This document shows positions 23,376-36,098 of a DNA stretch of 64,000 nt, piece after piece; position 1 is the first letter of the stretch, and each line of letters opens with the position of its first letter. The stretch spans positions 868,001 through 932,000 of the forward strand of contig NW_026251710.1 of assembly GCF_025024155.1 (NCBI RefSeq), read 5' to 3'. The DNA is from Gamsiella multidivaricata. Taxonomy: Eukaryota > Mortierellomycota > Mortierellomycetes > Mortierellales > Mortierellaceae. A program made the translations under genes and the position numbers. Below the pieces are notes generated by a model. That model searched no databases. It had not been told where the DNA came from and saw only the letters and a list, made by a program, of their open reading frames with translations.

Positions 23376-25797
23376 ATGGATTCTTTCACCAACCTCGTCT
23401 CGGGTATCGGCCACCGCATCTCGGACATTGTCAAGGGCGAGGACCACGAGCAGCACGCTCATCAGCTCAATGTCCAGGACCAAAACGAGAACCGCAACCC
23501 CTTGCTCGACGACGACGAGGAGGTTGAGGATGCCGCCATCGAAGCCGCACGTCAAGAATACGAGTCCATCAAGCCCTCGGCCCAATTCAAGGCCGGACCT
23601 GTCCTCCGCTTCCAGAATATCGAAGTTGATCGTCGTCGCTGGAAGGGTTCTGCCCTGATTGTCACCGAGCGCCAGGATCCTCCTAACTTGGTCATCCGTG
23701 ACCCCACAAAGACCAACCTCGGCTTGGCGCGCCCACATCTCCTGGACACCTGGGAGGGCAACCACTTTTACAGATACGACATCCAGTTGACGCTCCTGAG
23801 CCATCGTGAGAAGAACATCGAGTACTGGTTCGAGACCGAGCATGGCAGTCGCGTCCATAGCCCTCAAAAGTGGAACTTCTTCGTCCCTGCCTTGGACGAG
23901 CCCTTCAACTGGGCCTTCTACTCCTGCAACGGATTCACCTCCGATGTCGAAGATCCCGAGACGAACTTCCATGGCGCCAACCCCTTGTGGGACGATCTCT
24001 TGGGTGCCCATGACGGCAAGCCCTTCCATGCGATGGTTGGAGGAGGTGACCAGATTTACAACGATGATGTCCTCGCAACTCCTGAGATGGTCGAATGGCT
24101 GGCGATGGACGGGGATGAGAGAGTCGCGATCGAGTTCACGAACGACAAGCGCTACGCGGTCGAGAAGTACTACTTTGACCACTATGTCCAGCACTTCAGC
24201 ACCGGAACCTACTCCAAGGCCCTTTCCCTGATTCCATCGGTCAACTCATGGGATGACCACGATATTCTTGACGGCTACGGCTCCTACCCCGCCCACTACC
24301 AGCTGTGCAATGTTATGCAGGGTAAGTCTCTCCCTGACTCATTTTAACCAAGTTGGTTCCTCATCGCGCCATCTGGCGCATTCCTGTTGATTGCATCATC
24401 ACTTTTTGAGCTGTTGTTTTTTTCCGAGCCCAGTCTTTGTCATGTTGCCAAATATTCCCGCGCACTCCATCTCCAGATGGCCGTCTCTCCTTTTTAAGTC
24501 GCGCTCTTATTAGTATTGCTTCCACAATACAACCCACAGCGGCCCGGCCACCCGGCCACTAACGACAATGATACCTCTTATGTCTACTAGGTATCGGTGC
24601 TGCCGCCGCGCGCTTCTACCTCCTGTTCCAACAGCACGCCAACCGCAACACTACCGCCAAGGCCGGTCTCAGCACCTCGTCCTCGGGCAAGGGCTGGAGC
24701 GCCATCACCCACTTTGGAAAGCGCACCCTCGTCGTCCTCCCTGACACACGTTCCGAGCGTAGCAAGGAGCTGATTCTCTCGAATGAGACCTACGAGATGT
24801 TGGACCGCGAGATCCGCCAGCAGTTGTTGCCAACAACCCGCCACTTGGTCATCGTCTTGGGAACTCCATTGGTTTACCCCGCCTTGACCTTGTTCGAGGA
24901 CACCCTCGAGGCCATGGGAGACGCCTTGTCGAGGGACAGTATCATCGGCAAGGTCTTTGGAAAGAACAAGGCGTTCCAGAACGTCTTGGGACACTTCGGA
25001 CCTGAGCTGTTGGATGACTTGGTAAGAATGGTTTTCATCCTTTGCGTTTGCTTTACAAAAGAAAATGGATGTCGTGGGCTCTCAATGCGTTTCTAGTCTT
25101 TTTTTTTTTTGTCTTGTTTTACCGAGGAGAACTATGTCGATGGCCTCCTGAAGGTTGACAATATTTTGTTTTTCTCTCCTCTCTTAGGTTGACTCGTGGG
25201 CCTGCAACATCCATACCGACGAGAAGAAGAGGCTGGTTGAGCTTTTGCAGAGCATTGCTAAGTCTCACAACGTCCGCGTCACCTTTGTCGGAGGCGATGT
25301 AAGTCTACCCTTCTCCAGATTTCATATCCATCCCTTCCCGCTAACATGAAGTCCATTATCCTAACCACATCGCCTTATTTTTTTCTTTTCCAAAAAAAAA
25401 AAAAAAAAAGGTCCACATCGGAGGTGCCGGCCGCCTGTTCTCCACCGACAGCACGGATCCTCTTCGCGACCCTTACCACATGACCCAGATCGTCTCCTCG
25501 GCTATTGTCAACGGACCTCCACCCAGTGCTGTCATCCATGCCCTCCATAGCTCTTCAAAGACCTACGCCTTGAACGACTTCACCTCCGAGGAGATGACAG
25601 AGATCTTCAACCAGGACGTCACGGGCGATGCTCTGGAGCACAAGAAGTTGTTGAACCGTCGCAACTGGTGCGAGGTCCGCGAGCTCTCCGGCATGGAACT
25701 CGAATTCACAATCCGTGTCGAGAATCTTGACCATGTCGGAACCAAGAAGTACCCCGTCTTGGTCGACCGCCTCGAGTCTGTCGAGCGTGAGCAGTAA
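23376..25797 (+). CDS. PhoD-like phosphatase domain protein
   Basis: Exons are 23376-24321, 24591-25021, 25188-25298 and 25411-25797, giving 624 residues. The metallophosphatase-type active-site motifs of PhoD-like proteins are visible: VGGGDQIYND near residue 225, SVNSWDDHDILDGYGSYP near residue 290, and VTFVGGDVHIGGAGRL across the last intron. These correspond to metal-binding Asp/His clusters, so a phosphodiesterase or phosphatase activity is expected. Fungal members of this subgroup are cytosolic and poorly characterised. The first 50 residues are acidic and probably flexible (LLDDDEEVEDAA). An in-frame ATG 249 bp upstream exists but precedes a C/T-rich leader, so I start at MDSFTNLV. The third intron ends in a run of A right up to AG, an unusual acceptor context. 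Confidence 0.88.
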
Positions 25798-26091
25798 AAT
25801 AAGAAGACCTGTTTTAATTTTCTTTTGGCCTTTCAGTATATACAACCTTTTAAACAGTGTAAATAAAATCTCACTTTTGTCACAAGCAACACGGACGTAT
25901 CAAGGTATGAAAACTGTTTCTGGATGGACGGGCCTGGATGGTTTCTTTTCGACTTTTATTACTCAACATATTCAAAATGAATGATCATCATTTTATGGTT
26001 CTTTTGACAAAGGAAGTAGTTCATTTGATTTCTTTCTCTACAAAACGCGTTTCTGCATTTTTCTTTTTTCTATATCAATACAGAATCATTT

Positions 26092-29000
26092 TCAATGATA
26101 CGCATACATCGATGTGCGCTGGTACTGCTGATGCTGTGGTGGTGGTTGCTGGTACTGATGATACGGACTCTGATACTGTCCTCCTCCTCCTACTCCTCCT
26201 CCTCCATGTCCCTGCTGTTGTTGCTGCTGCAGGGGCTGCTGCTGTTGCTGTTGGTAATGCTGTCGATGCGCCATCATCCCACTACTCCGTCCCAAGCTCC
26301 CAGTTCCGCCTCCACCGCCGACCGAAGGCGCGCCATTCACGTGCACGGACGTGGCCCTTCGAAGATGCGAAGCCGACGATACAGACGACGACGCGCCGCT
26401 GAAACTACCACGGGGCGTGATGCTACCGGTGCTACTGCTGCCGCTGTTCCGGTGACCTAACGGAACTATACCCCCAGGGACCAGCAAAGACTGACGTATT
26501 GACGCGTCCGACCTTGTGTTGTAGCCATATGAATTGTAGGCATCATGATCCTGAAGGTGCTGTTGTTGTTGTGATGTCCTGATTCCGGGACCGCCGTAGC
26601 CGAGATGCCCGCCGTTGCTGCTGCTGCTATTATTGCTGGCCCCTACCGCATTCACTCCGCCGCGTGGGGGTGCGAACACACGTGCGTATTCGGGCGAGGA
26701 GGATGAGGAGGAGGATGCAGAGCCGCGGGAAAGACCCCCCGATGACGGTGGTGGTGCGAAAGATCCAGATATACTGGATCCAGATCCGCGCTTATTGTAA
26801 ATACTATTACCACCAATGCCGCCGCCCATCGTTGTCAACGACCGTCTGGGCGATGCGGGAACGATCCCGGACATGCTGCCGTCCGAGATCGACATCGCCC
26901 GTCGTTCCGATGCTGTCATTCCTGCAGTCGCTGGAATACCCGTAGTGACGGAATTGGTCGAGTACATACTCATCCGCTGATGCTGGCCGCCCACATAGCC
27001 TCCGACCGCTGATCCCGAAGACGCAGAGCGTCCATGCATCGATCCGTTGACTCCGCCTGCACCATATCCTGCCCCAATCGCCGACGGTAACGCAGATCCA
27101 TATCCAACCGAGGATGAGGACGAAGGGATACCAACATTAGCGCTGGTTGACAGACGACGCGATCCATTCGATCCCGGAATCGCCGAGAACGATCTCCGCG
27201 CCGGTCCAGCATTGAACGTTCCTGCAGGCGTAGCGACTATCCTGCCTGTCGTCGTTGTCGTCGCTGTTAGGGGCGGCGAGATCTTTGGTGGAGGCATCAA
27301 ACTATGTCCATCCTTACTCTGTCTTCGATAATGATCCGAGTAACGCGATGGCGTCGCCGAGCCCGCAGACACCGGCATGACCATGGACATAGGCAGAGGC
27401 ATAGGCACAGGTGCAGATATCGGTGGCGATGCCCTAAAGTGTCCCGAACCTGGTCTTGCGACCGTCGCGTTCGTAGGCGTCGTGTTCGGCGTAAAGAAAT
27501 CCCTCGTTGGCGAGATCTGCGAGTTTCGTTGCCTACTACCAGCACTACCACCGCCACCACTACCAAACCGGCCTTGATACTCATCCGCAAATTCGACTTC
27601 ATCCGCATACCCGTTTCCATACCCCCGACCATACACCTCTTCGCGCGCCTGCTGCTGGATCCGGAGTCTCTGCAGGTTGTGCTGTTCCTTTTGCAGCTCG
27701 GAAGATGACGACTTACGAACCAATCCTGGCTCTCTCAACGTCCTTGGCTGCTGCTGCTGCTGCTGAGGTTGGTATCGCAGTGGCTGCGGCCTGTCCTCAT
27801 CATCATTCCACTCTGGTGTCTCCCGATCACGATCTACTGCAGCCTGCTGACGAGTATACACCGCAGAGGCACGAGGTGTCTGTTGCTGATATTGATGCTC
27901 CTCCCTCTCCGGAGTACGATAGAACTCCTCATCATCACGATCCACAGGCGAAGGTGAATTAGTAACTGCTGCCGGTTGTTTCTGGAACTCCATCTCCTGC
28001 GATCCATATCCTGGCCGTCTCAAAGATGGCGACGCTCGCGACTCGCTCCTCGATAACGTCGCTGTCGTCGTCGTAGGTGATTGCTGCAACTTTGACAACG
28101 CCGGCAGCTGCACAGGCGATTGACTCTCAAGGGGCTGCTGTGGATCCTCCGTCGGCAACGAAGGCTTCGTGTACAGCACGCTACTCAACCCCGTCAGACT
28201 GTGTCTCTGCGAACTTCCCTGCTGACGTGGTGTCCGTCCACTCAGGGTTCCATACGGATTCGTAGTCGTGGGCGTCGTCGGGCTCTGCATCGTTCCTGAA
28301 GCCGTAGAGCTGCTGCTTCCAGAACGGCCGTACCGGGTTCCGGTCGCACGTCCCAGAGATTGCGTCTCAGGGAGTTTCAAAGATGCTCTTCCTGCTGCTG
28401 TAGAGGTACCGTCTTCCTCCTCTGAGAGCCGTCTTGCTCTTTCGATCCGGGCAGATTCCTGGTGCATCGCATGGTTGTTCACGCTGGTAAGGGATTCTGG
28501 GAGGATATTGGCCGAAAGAGGTCGGGTGGATGCACGACGGCCCATTGGATCATCGTTCTGTTGTGGTCGAGGTGGTTCGTCGTCCTGCTGATCTGCCTCC
28601 TGTCGTTGCTGCTGTTGCTGTTGCTGTGGTTTTGGCTGGACATTTTCGTTCCTGTCATCGGGGTTCGGCGCCTGCTCTGGATTGAACAAATCTACAGAAT
28701 AGATATCATCGGACAGATTTCATCAAATTGCATTAGATTGTGTGAAATATCCAATCTCTTGTTCGTCTCATTGTGCTTTTGCGAAAAAAAAAAGGTGTTC
28801 TGGCGATTCGTCATTTCTTTCACTTTATAAAAGAAAAAGAAAAAAGAACCTCCTTTTTGACGTTACCTTGATGCAGCGAGAGTCGCTTACGTACAGCAGG
28901 TCCCTTTGAGGACCCTTGACGGTCAATCATAGTCATCCGCCGAACAGCTTCCTTCAGCGCATCATCATCCACATCACCATTATCGTTCACCTCATGATCA

Positions 29001-29857
29001 TCTGCCTGGGCATTCACTTTAGCCAACTGTTGCTGAAGGTTCGATCGACGCTCAAGCGTACTCTTGGCCGATCTGTTCCCTTCTAGCGCTGCTCTCTCGA
29101 CTGCAGGGATGGTCGGATCGAATGCCAGGTGCGGGTTCTGGATAGTTGACTGCCGCCTCGGGCGCTCGTCCGTCTCCTGCTTCTGTATCGCCGCAACCGG
29201 TGTTTTCGTTGTCAACATGACTTTGCTCGACTTGAAATCCGCTGTTGGAGGTGAAGCCGCGATCGAAGAGAGTGGAGAGGAATGTGCAGAATTCGGATTC
29301 GAATGAGTATTCGTAGGCGAGGACGACAACGACGACAACAATGAATCGCGCGTATTCTGGAACCGATTCACCCCACCACTACCATTTCCACCGCTCGGCA
29401 GAGTCTTTGCAGGCAACGTCGGCAATATCGCCTTGACCTGTTCTTTGTAGTCCGACAGATTAAACGACGGTAATGCCCTCGATCGGATCTTGGGTTCGTT
29501 CCACAGGATCGGGAGAGGCTGCGGAGCAAATTTGTGAGGAGTCTTGATCGGATCGGCGACTTTGAGCGAATCAACAAAACTCTTGAGTGCCTTCCGGTAC
29601 GCCTCATTTCCTTCCTTGCGTTCCGCCCCATCTTGTTGTTGATGCTGAAGTTGGTGCTGGTGCTGGTGCTGGTGCTGATGTTGATGTGCGTTCTTGACCG
29701 CGTTCCGGATGTCCTCTGCAGCAACGATGGTCGGCACAGTGATCGCATGCAAACCCTCCAGCATGTTATGTTTCGTAGCCGATTCCAATAATGGAGGCGG
29801 TTGTGCGACAAGAGGCGTTTTCAAAGATGCTAGGAACTCCTGATCGAAAATCTCATT

Positions 29858-29890
<33 letters not shown>

Positions 29891-31519
29891 ATTCGCTGAA
29901 CCAGTGGTGCTGCTCTTAAAGGGGTTGTTGCTGTCGGACGGATCTATAGATCCAGAGTACTCAAACTGTAATCTGGTTTCGTCTGCACCCAACTCTTCCT
30001 TAAAAAGATCACAACTCAGGTCCGATTCTATGCCGCAGAGGAAGCACGGAGATTCGGGTTAGGGAGAAAGCGACATATACCAAAAAAAAGAGTCTACATG
30101 GATTCTGCTGGGGCAAGGGGCTCGATCAGGATGCCAGAGAGATGAACAGCAGAATATATCGGTGGAGGAGGCTCAACAAACATGCATGCATTCGCATACA
30201 GTCTGTTGGGGTAAAATGAGGAAGATGGAGACCAACAGGGAGTGCTTCTTTCGTAAGGGCATTCGATGGTTAGAGCATAGTGTGGGTGAGGTCTGTTTGG
30301 TGTGGTAATGCTAGTTGTGCACTGCATCGACTGCGCTCTGCCCCTTGTTTTTTTTTTTAGAGTTGTTCTTCTCCACAACTGAGGAAGGGAGGGGTCAAAG
30401 AGTTCCAAAGTTCTAGGAATGTGCGAATGAGGGAGGGGACATTCGGTGGATCCGGACTGGTTGGGATTGAGAGGACGGCACTGAACAGAACAAAGAAAGA
30501 AAGGGGGCTGCTGCGTGTACTATGTATGGGAGGTCTCCACTCCCCTGCAGAAGACCATGAAGACTATTGTTGGACCCCAGGTACTCAGACATCCAGGGAT
30601 CAGTGAGCACTTTCAAATAGTGCTACATCGAATTGGATGTGTCAAGGCCTTCTCAGACATGGGTATCGGAGAGTTCAATGTTATGAGGTGTCATGATTGC
30701 ATCTACCAGGCAAAAAAGTGCTGCGGTGTTCCACCGTTCCTGACTATCCCTCCCTTCTCCCCCTTTTTTTTTGCTGCTAACGATGATGCATGCTTTTCAT
30801 CCAAAGGATGGGCCATTCTCCACATTTTGGCCATGTCTCTTAGGTGTCAGGTGTGTGTCCATCAGCTTAGAGGCAACTCGGCAGACAACCAACCTACCAT
30901 CGGCTAACTTGGCGAACAGGGAGATGCTATCGCCACGACTAAGGTTCGCTCCAATATCCTGCAGAAATAATAGGTGCTGTTCGTCCTGGTGCTCCTTGTC
31001 GCTGAGCAGCATGATCCCGTTGTGATCCCTTGTCTCGTCCACCCAGCCATTGTGCAGACTACTCTCCTCGTGCTCGTCAAAGCTATGATGGCTTGAGTTG
31101 CTTAAATTGGCAATGTCGCTGTCAGAGTATCCAATATTGTCCTTTAGCGGTGATCTTTGAAGCTGTAAAGTCGTACGCTGATGATGACCGAGTTGTGGGG
31201 GCGCGAGGAGATGCCGAGACGAGGGATGTCCGTAATTCATGCTGTTGTTAGCGCTGCTGTTGAGGGATGACAGGGCAGAGGGTGTGGGGTAGATGCGAGT
31301 CGAGTTGACGGTTTGTGGGACCGACAACTGACCATCGTCCCAGAGCGCCTGCTGTGCCAATGGGATCCCCGAGATAGAGTCCGAGTAGCTGTGGTTATAA
31401 CTTTCACTGATATCAAAGTCGAATGAGGAGGCCTCTGGGAAGGTCTCTGTGATGTTCATAGCCTCAAGGTCAACGACGTCGGGGGCGTATGTGAAGGATG
31501 TCGAGATAGTGTATGACAT
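26092..31519 (-). CDS. Very large disordered protein, unrecognised
   Basis: Minus-strand exons are 30898-31519, 28867-30027 and 26092-28691, giving 1460 residues if all three belong together. Exon 2 has no usable ATG and an in-frame stop just upstream of a good acceptor (CTAAC branch-like site, then GCATAG). It must therefore be spliced to an upstream exon; the donor at 30897 gives the right phase, with an intron of about 870 nt. The protein is Ser/Gln/Gly/Pro-rich with poly-Gln, a HQHQHQ tract, an NSNSNSNS tract and a Gly/Tyr/Gln-rich C-terminal 150 residues. No domain is recognised. One short ordered-looking patch lies in exon 2 (LPILWNEPKIRSRALPSF). The joining of exons 2 and 3 (LHQDLFNPEQ) is secure; the link to exon 1 is probable only. 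Confidence 0.6.
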
Positions 31520-34127
31520 GGCGGTGATAGGCTACTGTTGCTGTGTATAGTGAGTGGGTGATAAGGAGTATAAGGAGTGGGGATAGATAGGATATGCTGC
31601 GTGTAGTGATATGACGATACGATATGGATATGGATATGGTACAGTATGAAAGGATGGAGAAAGGCAAGAAAGAGGATGAAGAGAACTCTACTATGATACA
31701 GCGTCAATGGAATAGTGGGATGGACAAGAAAAAGCTCGGAAGATATGAAAAGGAACGTCAAGAAGAACGGACGCGAATCTAGGAAAGAGAACGCGCGATG
31801 AAGATGAAACAGGGCGAATCGTATAAGTGCCCTGGGGACGCTGTTCGGTCTGTACCCCTGTGTATCTCACACAGACACACCGACGCGTTATGAAGAAGAA
31901 ACAAAGGGAAAAAAAAGACGAAGTGGTCTGAGACTGGAATCAGTCTGAAGATCCAATCTACTCGGCAGGGGAAGAAAAAGGCGATCCAAGTGCAGTCGAG
32001 GGAGGAATTGGATTCTCTTGCTAGCCCCAAGAAAGGAATCACAATAACAATATGTACAGTATGGACAAGGACAAGGAAGGAAGCGACTGATGACCGTGAC
32101 AAATGAGCGAGGAGGAATGAGGAGGATCGTATGTTGTTATAGGAAGACCCCTGTTTTCACTCTTTTGTATACAGTATGTTTGTTGTGGGTGGTGAGAAGA
32201 GAGAATGAGAGACAGGCTCAAGTCAAGCAGGGGGCACAATGAAATAAGGGACCGAAAAAATAAAGTCTGCCACGAGATTTGATGGGACAATGGCGTGGAA
32301 GAGGAAAGAGATGCAAGTTGGGCGGGATGCAAGTTGGGTGGAAGATAGAGGAGAGGATGGCGAAGGGGAACCAAAGCAACAGAGACAGTCAGTGCTGGTG
32401 TTGGTGTTGGTGTTGGTATCAGTGTCAGTGTTCGATTGTTTGTTTGTTTTTGCACCCAAGGAAGAAAAAAATACAGAAAAAAAATAAAAGTGGAGTGCAC
32501 AAGCGAAGACCCGGACCAAGTCTGTGGTACTCCTTGCAGCCGTGGAGCGCGATGGTCCAGCGTAGCAGGGAACCATCTCTCACAGCACTCATAGCAATTG
32601 ATGCATCATTACCACCCATCTACTGAGTCCAGCTGTCTGTCGCAATAGACTGATGTGCTCTCCGCGCTCACCGCAGATCCATGACCAACGAGATGCATCT
32701 CCCTCGCCTAAAATATATCTATAGTTTTGAGTCAACCAACCCCACAACCAACCCCCATCACACGCAACCCAAACGCTCTCAACAGACCGGGCATCCAAGA
32801 CGGTGCATTCTCCCTATAATCTGGGCATCCAGGCACGTCTATATACCTCCTACGGTACATCGGATTTGAGACACCTTGCAGTAGGGAAACCAACAGCTCA
32901 TTCCGGGCCAAGCTGCCCCACATCCACGCCGCGAATGCATGCTGCAGGGTGCATCCCATGCATTTGATTTACTCCCCCCCCCATACGCTACCTGCCTGCC
33001 TCCACTTCCTTGCCCTACTTACCCCATGTTTCCCAACTTACTGAAGCGCCCGATACACATGTTTTTGAAATGGAAATACATTCTGCGCTTCTTGCCCCAC
33101 CGTTTTTCTCGTCGTCACCCATGCATTTTACTCCACCTGCATGGTCTTAGCTTGGTGTTGTCATGAGTCTGATACACCCATCCCTTTTTTGTTTGCAATC
33201 ATTGCCACTAATTGTTGTGTTAGTCCCAAAGTCATTACGACAATTACCCTTTCCTTTTAAAACGTGAGCCATGGCCCACATGATTTAAAATGGGATGGGT
33301 GAAGATTCCTTCCATATCCTAATATAGCAGCACAGTACAACTGGTACACTTGGTGCGCTTGGTAGAATATCGTCCTCATCTTCGAATAATGCCAGCATGG
33401 ACACGCGGTTCCTACTTTCTGTCGGCTTGTGGTCTGTAAACAACATTCTTCAGCTTCCTTGTCCTCACGAACAAACAAACAAAAAAAAAAAATTAGAGGC
33501 AGATAGGCCAAAAGAAATGAAGGTCCTCACAGACGTGCACATGTTTTCCATGCGACAATTATGTCTCGCCTTTTTTTTTTTTTTTTTTTTTCTTGGTCCC
33601 CAGTTTAATTGACCTCCTCATTCCTTGCTGCATACATTAACCATATCTTACGCCAAATCCAACCACAGGCACAATAATCATGTCTGGAGTGGAACTTTGA
33701 ATGGCTATGTCATGCAGCTCACAGAAAATGAGCAGTATCCAACAGGGACATCGCTCACTACGTAGACTACTGCGCGAGAGGGGAGGGGGTATCTGTACTT
33801 CCAAAGATGTAACTGCTCTCATTACGGACGGCTATACGACGCGTGTTGTGTGACCGAATCAGCTCGTTTCGTCTCTGTCGCGTACACAATTAGCCAAGAC
33901 GCGAAAGTAAAAATATAAAAAAGACTCGCAAGCATGCACCCGTAGATAGAGACTTAAGTTTATTTGTTCAATTAGAATAGCTATATACAAGGATTTAAAG
34001 CAATGAGGAGGAGGAGACACCATTGTAAACCGCGTCTGTCGCAAAACCACTTTTCGCTGAGCGTTTGCAACCTTTGGGACACACGGACACTGGCCACAGG
34101 GTCATTGCAGAACTGCTCTATCTTTCT
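31520..34127. other. Intergenic, about 2.6 kb, no gene seen
   Basis: This is upstream of the large disordered-protein gene and downstream of the cupredoxin-like gene. The first 800 bp are purine-rich on the plus strand (pyrimidine-rich in the gene's sense direction), consistent with a promoter or leader, including a TTGGTGTTGGTGTTGG stretch near 32400. A T-run lies at about 33571-33590. No frame shows domain content. Confidence 0.5.
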
Positions 34128-34751
34128 TTAGAAAGCAACAAAAGCGCCAATGAGACCGGCAATTCCTAGGATCAAGGAGCTTTGTGCGGACAAGCCATCG
34201 GCGTTGTTATGGTGAGTGGGCGTGGGGATAATGCCTGTCGTAGTGGTGGTGGCCCCGCCTCCTCCGTTTGTGGATGAAGGAGAAGGAGAGGCTGAGGCCG
34301 TCATCGTACTCGTCATCGTGCTCGAGGCCGACACCGTGCTCGTCGTCGTGGCCGTCGCGGCCGTCGTCGAGCTCCCGGTTTCGGTGGCGTTGGCGGGTCT
34401 GGGACCAACGTAAATGGTTCCCGTGGCACCATTGGCACAGTTAGCACCAATGCCGTCCTTGTAGTTGACGACGGTCTGGTTCGGGAATGTGCGCTGGTAA
34501 GACTGGCCACTGGTCTTGCGACCCGAGTTGAACCCACCAGGCAAGGAGTTGCATGAGCGAGGTCCGGGTTCGGTTTGGACGATGGCATGGTCTGCGCCGT
34601 CGTTCAAGGGCCATCGGACAGTATCACCGGGAGCAACATCGAGAACCTGGGGGGAGAACTTTCCATTGACGATATTGACGTCGTAGGTCTGGGCAGCGAG
34701 TGCTGGCGCGATGAACGCGATCAAGGTAAGGGCGGCGATATCGAGACGCAT
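34128..34751 (-). CDS. GPI-anchored cupredoxin-like extracellular protein, copper ligands largely missing
   Basis: Single exon, 207 residues. A signal peptide (MRLDIAALTLIAFIAPALA) is followed by a cupredoxin-type beta fold (YDVNIVNGKFSPQVLDVAPG, then DTVRW, then DHAIVQTEP, then GGFNSG). Next comes a Ser/Thr-rich stalk (about 120-175) and a hydrophobic C-terminus after NADGLSAQSS that fits a GPI signal. Fungal relatives carry the pattern H...C...HC..GM. Here His55 and the disulfide pair Cys67/Cys105 remain. The second His is Asn104, the axial Met is Ala109 and the ligand Cys region (NYKDGIG) has no Cys. Copper binding is therefore unlikely; a structural or cell-wall role is inferred. It lies head-to-head with DPH3. 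Confidence 0.83.
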   Translation of the reverse strand: MRLDIAALTLIAFIAPALAAQTYDVNIVNGKFSPQVLDVAPGDTVRWPLNDGADHAIVQTEPGPRSCNSLPGGFNSGRKTSGQSYQRTFPNQTVVNYKDGIGANCANGATGTIYVGPRPANATETGSSTTAATATTTSTVSASSTMTSTMTASASPSPSSTNGGGGATTTTTGIIPTPTHHNNADGLSAQSSLILGIAGLIGAFVAF

Positions 34752-35666
34752 TGTTGATTACGGATTGGCGTGGTGTATCTACTGAATAGGTTGTAGTTAA
34801 GAAATATGGATGCTGTGCTAGGATTAAGCTGATACTTGAAGAAAACGAAAGAGTGGAAAGGAAAGGTTGGGAGGATGTGGAGATATGGAGCTTTATAAGG
34901 CAACTAGGTCTCCTTAGTGGTGGTATCTTTGGTCTCTTAGATCTCCTAGGTCTTTTTTTTTTTTTTTTTTTTTTTTTTTGGCGGCACATACAGCACGTAT
35001 AGTCTACATATCATTCTACGCGGATGGTCGTGGGGAGAAGAACAACGGTGTCTTATCTTCTTTTTGGGTAAGACACCACGAATGACATATAAAGCACCAT
35101 TACCGGTGTTCTACCATTTTTGCGAACCAGTTTGGTTTCGATCTGCTATTTATAATAGGTATGTGTGGATATGAGACCATTCCACACTTCACCAGACTTG
35201 GATTCACCCACGTCTCTTCCTCTACAGCATGCAGAACCGGGTCGAAGTCTTTCGCGGAATTTTCGGCTAGTCTATGACTATGCAGCAAGCATCGATCACA
35301 CAAAGTGGAGCGAACGAGAATGAGAGATAGATGACCTCATATACACGTCTGCTGCGGGACTCGAGTGATTACTCCTGGCTCCAAATAATACCCAAAGATT
35401 CAGGCTGACTCGTTAAAATCCAGCTGGGTTCCTTGCAAGTAAGCTTCTCGACGCACATGACCATAGGCATTTTCACGTACATCCTCCAAACTTGTGTACG
35501 TAATGCCTATCCAACCCCCCTCCGCCCTTTTTTTTCAGCTGCCATTTGTGCACAGGACATTCGTTCTCTTCGCCTGTCATCGATCCAAGCATCCCTCCAC
35601 ACACTTCTTCGAATCACACACAGACTCTACACAAGTGCACGGGGACTATAACTTTAGCGCATCACG
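34752..35666. promoter_or_regulatory. Divergent intergenic region between cupredoxin-like gene and DPH3
   Basis: About 915 bp contain the promoters of two genes pointing apart. It includes a T-run at about 34952-34979 and an inverted pair of TGTCTTA/TAAGACA near 35049-35073. No specific binding site is claimed. Confidence 0.4.
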
Positions 35667-36098
35667 ATGACCTCTTTCTACGACGAGATCGAAATCGAGG
35701 CATGCTTCTTCATTCAAACATGTGTTTACTTGCATTCTTTTTTTTTTTTTTTCTTTCAGGGACACAACACCTCCAACCAAGAAAAGAACAGCGACTAACC
35801 TTCCCTCGCTCCCATGCACCTTCCCCTCCTCTTCTTCTTTTCTATCATTGCCTTCCTACAGGACTTTGAATACGATGAGGATGAGGATATTTACTTTTAT
35901 CCCTGTCCGTGCGGTGACCGCTTCCAGATCACCAAGGAGGAGCTCCAGGACGGCGAGGATATTGCTCGGTGTCCGAGCTGCTCCCTCTTGATCAGAGTCA
36001 TTTACGACCCCGATGATTTCGCAGACGAGGACGATGAGGAGAACACTTTCACGATGACCGCAGTCGCAGATGCCCTCCCGGAGCCCGTTGCCGCTTAA
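35667..36098 (+). CDS. DPH3: Diphthamide biosynthesis protein 3 (CSL-type zinc finger)
   Basis: Exons are 35667-35699 and 35862-36098, giving 89 residues, the normal size. Dph3/Kti11 binds iron or zinc through a CSL zinc finger. It feeds electrons to the Dph1-Dph2 radical enzyme that modifies His of eEF2, and it also serves Elongator in tRNA wobble modification. The metal ligands are the CxC pair (Cys26, Cys28 in YPCPCGDRF) and the CxxC pair (Cys48, Cys51 in [11 protein letters not shown]). The N-terminus [18 protein letters not shown] matches the conserved DEIEIED start only if the intron begins with GC (GAG|GCATGC) and ends CTACAG, making a GC-AG intron. A GT donor further on would insert about seven unconserved residues. 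Confidence 0.93.

Noticed and set aside
23334..24194. 286-codon minus-strand frame
   Set aside because: It is the shadow of PhoD-like exon 1, which carries the conserved motifs and correct splice sites on the plus strand.
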